NCBI RefSeq assembly: GCF_051014685.1
Contig: NW_027478873.1
Location: 351,496-415,495 of the forward strand
Direction: 5' to 3'
Length of the DNA: 64,000 nt
Source of the DNA: Ptiloglossa arizonensis
Taxonomy: Eukaryota; Arthropoda; Insecta; Hymenoptera; Colletidae
Below, one piece after another: positions 50,791 through 61,316 of the stretch. The translations under genes and the position numbers were made by a program. The notes under the pieces were generated by a model that saw only the letters and a program-made list of their open reading frames with translations, was not told where the DNA came from and did no database searches. Every line of letters begins with the position of its first letter. Positions within the stretch are counted from its first letter, which is position 1.

Positions 50791-53700
50791 CTGTCTCCTA
50801 GGCTTTTGTAGTTATTGGTTTCGAGTATCAGACGTGCGAAAGTTTTGATGGTTTCTCAACCATTCCTTAACTTCAAACTCCCATATCTCGCGAACGGATT
50901 GACGAGCTCGAGATATTCCTGTTGCATCAGAAAGTAGAAACTCGACCGATTACAACGTACAACGGCATGTGTATTTTTGCCCTAGGCCATAGTAGTCACT
51001 GGTTTCGAGTATCCGACTTGCGAAATTTTGATGGTTTCTCAACCAATCCTCAACTTCAAACTTCGAAACCTCGCGAACGGATTGGCGAACTCGAGAAATT
51101 CCTGTTGCATTTGAAAGTAGAAACTGGCCCGATTACAATGGTGTGTGTACTTTTCCCCTAGGTCATTCCAGTTATTCGTTTCTAGCATCAGAATTGCGAA
51201 AATTTTGATGGTTTCTCAGCCATTCCTTAACTTCAAACTCCCATATCTCGCGAACGCATAGACGAACTCGAGAAAGTCCTGTTGCATTTGAAGGTAGCAA
51301 CTTGCCCGATGACAATGGTGTGTATACTTTGCCCCTAGGCCGTTCCAGTTATTGGTTTCGAGTATCAGACTTGCGAAAATTTTGATGGTTTCTCAACCAT
51401 TCCTTAACTTCAAACTCCCATATCTCGCGAACGGATTGACGAGCTCGATCAATTCCTGTTGCATCTGAAAGTATAAACTCGCCCGATTACAAAGGTATGT
51501 GTATTTTTCCCCTAGGGCTTTGTAGTTACTGGTTTCGAGTATCAGACTTGCGAAAATTTTGATGGCTTCTCAACCATTCCTTAACTTCAAACTCCGATAC
51601 CTCGCGAACGGATTGGCGAACTCGAGAAGTTCCTGTCGCCTCTGAAAGTAGAAACTTGCCCGATTACAATGATGTGTGTACTTTTCCCCTGGGCAGTTCC
51701 GGTTGTCGGTTTCGAGTATCAGACTTGTGAAAATTTTGATGGTTTCTCAACAATTCCTTAACTTCAAACTCCCATATCTCGCGAACGGATTGACGAGCTC
51801 GAGAAATTCCTGTTGCATCTGAATGTAGAAACTCGACCGATTACAAAGGTATATGTATCTGTCTCCTAGGCCTTTGTCGTTATTGGTTTCGAGTATCAGA
51901 CTTGCGAATATTTTGATGGTTTCTCAACCATTCCTTAACTTCAAACTCCCATATCTCGCGAACGGATTGATGAACTCGATTATTTCCTGTTGCACCTGAA
52001 AGTAGAAAGTCGAACGATCACAATGGTGTGTGTACTTTTTCCCTAGGTCATTCCAGTTATTCGTTTCTAGCATCAGAATTGCGAAAATTTTGATGGTTTC
52101 TCAACCATTCCTTAACTTCAAACTCCCATATCTCGCGAACGGATTGACGAACTCGAGAAATTCCTGTTGCATCTGAAAGCGAAACTCGTCCGATTACAAC
52201 GGTATGTGTATTTTTCCCCTTGGCCGTTCCAGTTATTTGTTTCGAGTATAACACTTGCGAAAATTTTGATTGTTCTCAACCATTCCTTAACTTCAAACTC
52301 CCATATCTCGCGAACGGATTGACGAACTCGAGAAATTCCTGTGGCATCTGAAACCAGAGACTCGTCCGATTACAACGGTATGTGTACTTTTCCCCTAGGC
52401 CATTCCAGTTATTGGTTTCGAGTATCAGACTTCCGAACATTTTGATGGTTTCTCATCCATTCCTTAACTTCAAACTCCCATATCTCGCGAACGGATTGAC
52501 GAACTCGGGAAATTCCTGTTGCATCTGAAAGTAGAAACACGCCCGATTACAACGGTATGTGTATTTTTCCCCTAGGCCATTGTAGTTATTGGTTTCGCGT
52601 ATCAGACTTGCGAAAATTTCGATGGTTTCTCAGCCATTCCTTAACTTCAAACTCCCATATCTCGCGAACGGATTGACGACCTCGAGGAACTCCTGCTGCA
52701 TATGAAAGTAGAAACTCGACCGATTACAACGGCATGTGTATTTTTGCCCTAGGCCATAGTAGTTATTGGTTTCGAGTATCAGACTTGCGAATATTTTGCT
52801 GGTTTCTCAACCATTCCTTAACTTCAAACTCCCATATCTCGCGAACGGATTGACGAACTCGAGAAATTCCTGTTGCATCTGAAAGTAGAAACTCGCCCGA
52901 TTACAACGGTATGTGTATTTTTGCCCTAGGCCATAATAGTTATTGGATTCGAGTATCAGACTTGCGAAAATTTTGATGATTTTTCAGCCATTCCTTAACT
53001 TCAAACTCCCATATCTCGCGAACGCATTGACGAACTCGAGAAATTCCTGTTGCATCTGAAAGTATAAACTCGCCCGATTACAAAGGTATGTGTATTTTTC
53101 CCCTAGTGCTTTGTAGTTATTGGTTTCGAGTATCAGACTTGCGAAAATTTTGATGGTTTCTCAACCATTCCTTAACTTCAAACTCCCATATCTCGCGAAC
53201 GGATTGACGAGCTCGAGATATTCCTGTTGCATCTGAAAGTAGAAACTCGACCGATTACAACGTACAACGGCATGTGTATTTTTGCCCTAGGCCATAGTAG
53301 TCACTGGTTTCGAGTATCCGACTTGCGAAATTTTGATGGTACCTCAACCATTCCTTAACTTCAAACTCCCATATCTCGCGAACGGATTGACGAGCTCGAG
53401 AAATTCCTGTTGCATCTGAAAGTAGAAACTCGACCGATTACAACGGCATGTGTATTTTTGCCCTAGGCCATAGTAGTTACTGGTTTCGTGTATCAGACTT
53501 GCGAAATTTTGGTGGTTTCTCAACCATTCCTCAACTTCAAACTCCGATACCTCGCGAACGGATTGGCGAACTCGGGAAATTCCTGTTGCATCTGAAAGTA
53601 GAAACACGCCCGATTACAACGGTATGTGTATTTTTCCCCTAGGCCATTGTAGTTATTGGTTTCGCGTATCAGACTTGCGAAAATTTTGATGGTTTCTCAA

Positions 53701-54072
53701 CCATTCCTTAACTTCAAACTCCCATATCTCGCGAACGGATTGACGAACTCGAGAAATTCCTGTTGCATCTGAAAGTAGAAACTCGCCCGATTACAACGGT
53801 AGGTGTATTTTTGCCCTAGGCCATAATAGTTATTGGATTCGAGTATCAGACTTGCGAAAATTTTGAAGATTTCTCAGCCATTCCTTAACTTCAAACTCAC
53901 ATATCTCGCGAACGCATTGACGAACTCGAGAAATTCTTGTTGCATCTGAAAGTATAAACTCGCCCGATTACAAAGGTATGTGTATTTTTCCCCTAGTGCT
54001 TTGTAGTTATTGGTTTCGAGTATCAGACTTGCGAAAATTTTGATGGTTTCTCAACCATTCCTTAACTTCAAA
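50791..54072 (+). repeat. Terminal HOR family, copy alpha (about 3.3 kb)
   Basis: Matches the next copy at an offset of 4258 bp up to about 52507 and 4434 bp from there to 54072. The 176-bp change is one extra monomer in the later copy. It includes two 7-bp microduplications (50952, 53257) and the TTTTGATTGTTCTC one-base-short monomer near 52270. Confidence 0.85.
50952..50965 (+). repeat. 7-bp microduplication inside a monomer (first of eight)
   Basis: ACAACGTACAACGG replaces the usual single ACAACGG, a 7-bp near-perfect tandem duplication. Equivalent sites start at 53257, 55210, 57691, 58581, 59826, 62130 and 63373. All eight lie in the last 13 kb and all are followed by GCATGTGTATTTTTGCCC, so they descend from one event and mark this HOR family. 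Confidence 0.93.
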
Positions 54073-55048
54073 CTCCCATATCTCGCGAACGTGATTGACG
54101 AACTCGAGAAATTCCTGTTGCATCTAAAAGCAGAATCTCGCCCGATTACAACGGAATGTGTATTTTTGCCCTAGGCTATAGTAGTTATTGGTTTCGAGTA
54201 TCAGACTTCCGAACATTTTGATGGTTTCTCAACCATTCCTTAACTTCAAACTCCCATATCTCGCGAACGGATTGACGAGCTCGAGAAATTCCTGTTGCAT
54301 CTGAATATAGAAACTCGCCCGATTACAAAGGTATGTGTATCTGTCTCCTAGGCCTTTGTAGTTATTGGTTTCGAGTATCAGACTAGCGAATATTTTGCTG
54401 GTTTCTCAACCATTCCTTAACTTCAAACTCCCATATCTCGCGAACGGATTGACGAACTCGAGAAATTCCTGTTGCATTTGAAAGTAGAAACTCGACCGAT
54501 TACAACGGCATGTGTATTTTTGCCCTAGGCCATAGTAGTTATTGGTTTCGAGTATCAGACTTGCGAATATTTTGCTGGTTTCTCAACCATTCCTTAACTT
54601 CAAACTCCCATATCTCGCGAACGGATTGGCGAACTCGAGAAATTCCTGTTGCATTTGAAAGTAGAAACTGGCCCGATTACAATGGTGTGTGTACTTTTCC
54701 CCTAGGCCGTTCCGGTTGTTGGTTTCGAGTATCAGACTTGCGAAAATTTTGATGGCTTCTTAAGCATTCCTTAGCTTCAAACTCCCATATCTCGCGAACG
54801 GATTGACGAACTCGATTATTTCCTGTTTCATCTGAAAGTAGAAAGTCTACCGATTACAATGGTGTGTGTACTTTTCCCCTACGTCATTCCAGTTATTCGA
54901 TTCTAACATCAGAATTGCGAAAATTTTGATGGATTCTCAACCATTCCTTAACTTCAAACTCCCATATTTCGCGAACGGATTGACGAGCTCGAGAAATTCC
55001 TGTTGCATCTGAATGTAGAAACTCGCCCGATTACAAAGGTATGTGTAT
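54073..55048 (+). repeat. Linker between HOR copies alpha and beta
   Basis: 54073-54340 matches 50523-50790, including GAACGTGATTGACG. The rest resembles 49380-50085, with TTTTGCTGG, CCGGTTGTTGG and CCCCTACGTCATTCC. It is a re-use of the 48.8-50.8 kb material. Confidence 0.75.
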
Positions 55049-57767
55049 CTGTCTCCTAGGCTTTTGTAGTTATTGGTTTCGAGTATCAGACGTGCGAAAC
55101 TTTTGATGGTTTCTCAACCATTCCTTAACTTCAAACTCCCATATCTCGCGAACGGATTGACGAGCTCGAGATATTCCTGTTGCATCAGAAAGTAGAAACT
55201 CGACCGATTACAACGTACAACGGCATGTGTATTTTTGCCCTAGGCCATAGTAGTCACTGGTTTCGAGTATCCGACTTGCGAAATTTTGATGGTTTCTCAA
55301 CCATTCCTCAACTTCAAACTTCGAAACCTCGCGAACGGATTGGCGAACTCGAGAAATTCCTGTTGCATTTGAAAGTAGAAACTGGCCCGATTACAATGGT
55401 GTGTGTACTTTTCCCCTAGGTCATTCCAGTTATTCGTTTCTAGCATCAGAATTGCGAAAATTTTGATGGTTTCTCAGCCATTCCTTAACTTCAAACTCCC
55501 ATATCTCGCGAACGCATAGACGAACTCGAGAAAGTCCTGTTGCATTTGAAGGTAGCAACTTGCCCGATGACAATGGTGTGTATACTTTGCCCCTAGGCCG
55601 TTCCAGTTATTGGTTTCGAGTATCAGACTTGCGAAAATTTTGATGGTTTCTCAACCATTCCTTAACTTCAAACTCCCATATCTCGCGAACGGATTGACGA
55701 GCTCGATCAATTCCTGTTGCATCTGAAAGTATAAACTCGCCCGATTACAAAGGTATGTGTATTTTTCCCCTAGGGCTTTGTAGTTACTGGTTTCGAGTAT
55801 CAGACTTGCGAAAATTTTGATGGCTTCTCAACCATTCCTTAACTTCAAACTCCGATACCTCGCGAACGGATTGGCGAACTCGAGAAGTTCCTGTCGCCTC
55901 TGAAAGTAGAAACTTGCCCGATTACAATGATGTGTGTACTTTTCCCCTAGGCAGTTCCGGTTGTCGGTTTCGAGTATCAGACTTGTGAAAATTTTGATGG
56001 TTTCTCAACAATTCCTTAACTTCAAACTCCCATATCTCGCGAACGGATTGACGAGCTCGAGAAATTCCTGTTGCATCTGAATGTAGAAACTCGACCGATT
56101 ACAAAGGTATATGTATCTGTCTCCTAGGCCTTTGTCGTTATTGGTTTCGAGTATCAGACTTGCGAATATTTTGATGGTTTCTCAACCATTCCTTAACTTC
56201 AAACTCCCATATCTCGCGAACGGATTGATGAACTCGATTATTTCCTGTTGCACCTGAAAGTAGAAAGTCGAACGATCACAATGGTGTGTGTACTTTTTCC
56301 CTAGGTCATTCCAGTTATTCGTTTCTAGCATCAGAATTGCGAAAATTTTGATGGTTTCTCAACCATTCCTTAACTTCAAACTCCCATATCTCGCGAACGG
56401 ATTGACGAACTCGAGAAATTCCTGTTGCATCTGAAAGCGAAACTCGTCCGATTACAACGGTATGTGTATTTTTCCCCTTGGCCGTTCCAGTTATTTGTTT
56501 CGAGTATCACACTTGCGAAAATTTTGATTGTTCTCAACCATTCCTTAACTTCAAACTCCCATATCTCGCGAACGGATTGACGAACTCGAGAAATTCCTGT
56601 GGCATCTGAAACCAGAGACTCGTCCGATTACAACGGTATGTGTACTTTTCCCCTAGGCCATTCCAGTTATTGGTTTCGAGTATCAGACTTCCGAACATTT
56701 TGATGGTTTCTCATCCATTCCTTAACTTCAAACTCCCATATCTCGCGAACGGATTGACGAACTCGAGAAATTCCTGTTGCATCTGAAAGTAGAAACTCGA
56801 CCGATTACAACGGCATGTGTATTTTTCCCCTAGGCCATAGTAGTTACTGGTTTCGAGTATCAGACTTGCGAAATTTTGGTGGTTTCTCAACCATTCCTCA
56901 ACTTCAAACTCCGATACCTCGCGAACGGATTGGCGAACTCGGGAAATTCCTGTTGCATCTGAAAGTAGAAACACGCCCGATTACAACGGTATGTGTATTT
57001 TTCCCCTAGGCCATTGTAGTTATTGGTTTCGCGTATCAGACTTGCGAAAATTTCGATGGTTTCTCAGCCATTCCTTAACTTCAAACTCCCATATCTCGCG
57101 AACGGATTGACGACCTCGAGGAACTCCTGCTGCATATGAAAGTAGAAACTCGACCGATTACAACGGCATGTGTATTTTTGCCCTAGGCCATAGTAGTTAT
57201 TGGTTTCGAGTATCAGACTTGCGAATATTTTGCTGGTTTCTCAACCATTCCTTAACTTCAAACTCCCATATCTCGCGAACGGATTGACGAACTCGAGAAA
57301 TTCCTGTTGCATCTGAAAGTAGAAACTCGCCCGATTACAACGGTATGTGTATTTTTGCCCTAGGCCATAATAGTTATTGGATTCGAGTATCAGACTTGCG
57401 AAAATTTTGATGATTTTTCAGCCATTCCTTAACTTCAAACTCCCATATCTCGCGAACGCATTGACGAACTCGAGAAATTCCTGTTGCATCTGAAAGTATA
57501 AACTCGCCCGATTACAAAGGTATGTGTATTTTTCCCCTAGTGCTTTGTAGTTATTGGTTTCGAGTATCAGACTTGCGAAAATTTTGATGGTTTCTCAACC
57601 ATTCCTTAACTTCAAACTCCCATATCTCGCGAACGGATTGACGAGCTCGAGATATTCCTGTTGCATCTGAAAGTAGAAACTCGACCGATTACAACGTACA
57701 ACGGCATGTGTATTTTTGCCCTAGGCCATAGTAGTCACTGGTTTCGAGTATCCGACTTGCGAAATTT
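55049..57767 (+). repeat. Terminal HOR family, copy beta (continues to about 58506)
   Basis: Counterpart of 50791 onward. It has one additional monomer at about 56760-56940, carrying GCATGTGTATTTTTCCCC with CCATAGTAG. 55102-56700 is also matched by 59718-61316 at an offset of 4616 bp. The match to copy alpha continues through 57768-58506. Confidence 0.83.
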
Positions 57768-60700
57768 TGATGGTTTCTCAACCATTCCTTAACTTCAAAC
57801 TCCCATATCTCGCGAACGGATTGACGAGCTCGAGAAATTCCTGTTGCATCTGAAAGTAGAAACTCGACCGATTACAACGGCATGTGTATTTTTGCCCTAG
57901 GCCATAGTAGTTACTGGTTTCGTGTATCAGACTTGCGAAATTTTGGTGGTTTCTCAACCATTCCTCAACTTCAAACTCCGATACCTCGCGAACGGATTGG
58001 CGAACTCGGGAAATTCCTGTTGCATCTGAAAGTAGAAACACGCCCGATTACAACGGTATGTGTATTTTTCCCCTAGGCCATTGTAGTTATTGGTTTCGCG
58101 TATCAGACTTGCGAAAATTTTGATGGTTTCTCAACCATTCCTTAACTTCAAACTCCCATATCTCGCGAACGGATTGACGAACTCGAGAAATTCCTGTTGC
58201 ATCTGAAAGTAGAAACTCGCCCGATTACAACGGTAGGTGTATTTTTGCCCTAGGCCATAATAGTTATTGGATTCGAGTATCAGACTTGCGAAAATTTTGA
58301 AGATTTCTCAGCCATTCCTTAACTTCAAACTCACATATCTCGCGAACGCATTGACGAACTCGAGAAATTCTTGTTGCATCTGAAAGTATAAACTCGCCCG
58401 ATTACAAAGGTATGTGTATTTTTCCCCTAGTGCTTTGTAGTTGTTGGTTTCGAGTATCAGACTTGCGAAAATTTTGATGGTTTCTCAACCATTCCTTAAC
58501 TTCAAATTCCCATATCTCGCGAACGGATTGACGAGCTCGAGATATTCCTGTTGCATCTGAAAGTAGAAACTCGACCGATTACAACGTACAACGGCATGTG
58601 TATTTTTGCCCTAGGCCATAGTAGTTACTGGTTTCGAGAATCAGACTTGCGAAATTTTGATGGTTTCTCAACCATTCCTCAACTTCAAACTCCGATACCT
58701 CGCGAACGGATTGGCGAACTCGAGAAATTCCTGTTGCATTTGAAAGTAGAAACTGACCCGATTACAATGGTGTGTGTACATTTCCCCTAGGCCGTTCCGG
58801 TTGTTTGTTTCGAGTATCAGACTTGCGAAAATTTTGATGGCTTCTCAAGCATTCCTTAGCTTCAAACTCCCATATCTCGCGAACGGATTGACGAACTCGA
58901 TTATTTCCTGTTTCATCTGAAAGTAGAAAGTCTACCGATTACAATGGTGTGTGTACTTTTCCCCTACGTCATTCCAGTTATTCGATTCTAACATCAGAAT
59001 TGCGAAAATTTTGATGGATTCTCAACCATTCCTTAACTTCAAACTCCCATATTTCGCGAACGGATTGACGAACTCGAGAAATTCCTGTTGCATCTGAATG
59101 TAGAAACTCGCCCGATTACAAAGGTATGTGTATCTGTCTCCTAGGCCTTTGTAGTTATTGGTTGCGAGTATCAGACGTGCGAAAGTTTTGATGGTTTCTC
59201 AACCATTCCTTAAGTTCAAACTCCCATATCTCGCGAACGGATTGACGAACTCGAGAAATTCCTGTTGCATCTGAAAGTAGAAACTCGCCCGATTACAACG
59301 GTATGTGTATTTTTCCCCTAGGCCATTGTAGTTATTGGTTTCGCGTATCAGACTTGCGAAAATTTTGATGGTTTCTCAACCATTCCTTAACTTCAAACTC
59401 CCATATCTCGCGAACGGATTGACGAACTCGAGAAATTCCTGTTGCATCTGAAAGTAGAAACTCGCCCGATTACAACGGTATGTGTATTTTTCCCCTAGGC
59501 CATTGTAGTTATTGGTTTCGCGTATCAGACTTGCGAAAATTTTGATGATTTCTCAGCCATTCCTTAACTTCAAACTCCCATATCTCGCGAACGCATTGAC
59601 GAACTCGAGAAATTCCTGTTGCATCTGAAAGTATAAACTCGCCCGATTACAAAGGTATGTGTATTTTTCCCCTAGTGCTTTGTAGTTATTGGTTTCGAGT
59701 ATCAGACTTGCGAAAATTTTGATGGTTTCTCAACCATTCCTTAACTTCAAACTCCCATATCTCGCGAACGGATTGACGAGCTCGAGATATTCCTGTTGCA
59801 TCAGAAAGTAGAAACTCGACCGATTACAACGTACAACGGCATGTGTATTTTTGCCCTAGGCCATAGTAGTCACTGGTTTCGAGTATCCGACTTGCGAAAT
59901 TTTGATGGTTTCTCAACCATTCCTCAACTTCAAACTTCGAAACCTCGCGAACGGATTGGCGAACTCGAGAAATTCCTGTTGCATTTGAAAGTAGAAACTG
60001 GCCCGATTACAATGGTGTGTGTACTTTTCCCCTAGGTCATTCCAGTTATTCGTTTCTAGCATCAGAATTGCGAAAATTTTGATGGTTTCTCAGCCATTCC
60101 TTAACTTCAAACTCCCATATCTCGCGAACGCATAGACGAACTCGAGAAAGTCCTGTTGCATTTGAAGGTAGCAACTTGCCCGATGACAATGGTGTGTATA
60201 CTTTGCCCCTAGGCCGTTCCAGTTATTGGTTTCGAGTATCAGACTTGCGAAAATTTTGATGGTTTCTCAACCATTCCTTAACTTCAAACTCCCATATCTC
60301 GCGAACGGATTGACGAGCTCGATCAATTCCTGTTGCATCTGAAAGTATAAACTCGCCCGATTACAAAGGTATGTGTATTTTTCCCCTAGGGCTTTGTAGT
60401 TACTGGTTTCGAGTATCAGACTTGCGAAAATTTTGATGGCTTCTCAACCATTCCTTAACTTCAAACTCCGATACCTCGCGAACGGATTGGCGAACTCGAG
60501 AAGTTCCTGTCGCCTCTGAAAGTAGAAACTTGCCCGATTACAATGATGTGTGTACTTTTCCCCTAGGCAGTTCCGGTTGTCGGTTTCGAGTATCAGACTT
60601 GTGAAAATTTTGATGGTTTCTCAACCATTCCTTAACTTCAAACTCCCATATCTCGCGAACGGATTGACGAGCTCGAGAAATTCCTGTTGCATCTGAATGT

Positions 60701-61316
60701 AGAAACTCGACCGATTACAAAGGTATATGTATCTGTCTCCTAGGCCTTTGTCGTTATTGGTTTCGAGTATCAGACTTGCGAATATTTTGATGGTTTCTCA
60801 ACCATTCCTTAACTTCAAACTCCCATATCTCGCGAACGGATTGATGAACTCGATTATTTCCTGTTGCACCTGAAAGTAGAAAGTCGAACGATCACAATGG
60901 TGTGTGTACTTTTTCCCTAGGTCATTCCAGTTATTCGTTTCTAGCATCAGAATTGCGAAAATTTTGATGGTTTCTCAACCATTCCTTAACTTCAAACTCC
61001 CATATCTCGCGAACGGATTGACGAACTCGAGAAATTCCTGTTGCATCTGAAAGCGAAACTCGTCCGATTACAACGGTATGTGTATTTTTCCCCTTGGCCG
61101 TTCCAGTTATTTGTTTCGAGTATCACACTTGCGAAAATTTTGATTGTTCTCAACCATTCCTTAACTTCAAACTCCCATATCTCGCGAACGGATTGACGAA
61201 CTCGAGAAATTCCTGTTGCATCTGAAACCAGAGACTCGTCCGATTACAACGGTATGTGTACTTTTCCCCTAGGCCATTCCAGTTATTGGTTTCGAGTATC
61301 AGACTTCCGAACATTT
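57768..61316 (+). repeat. Terminal 20-monomer HOR, complete unit (3549 bp)
   Basis: This unit repeats from 61317 at an offset of 3549 bp, which is 20 x 177 plus 9. The surplus comes from 7-bp microduplications set against several one-base deletions. It is composite: the first 0.7 kb matches copies alpha and beta, the middle carries the GACCCGATT and CCCCTACGTC monomers seen near 49.7 kb, and the last 1.6 kb matches 55102-56700. Confidence 0.9.
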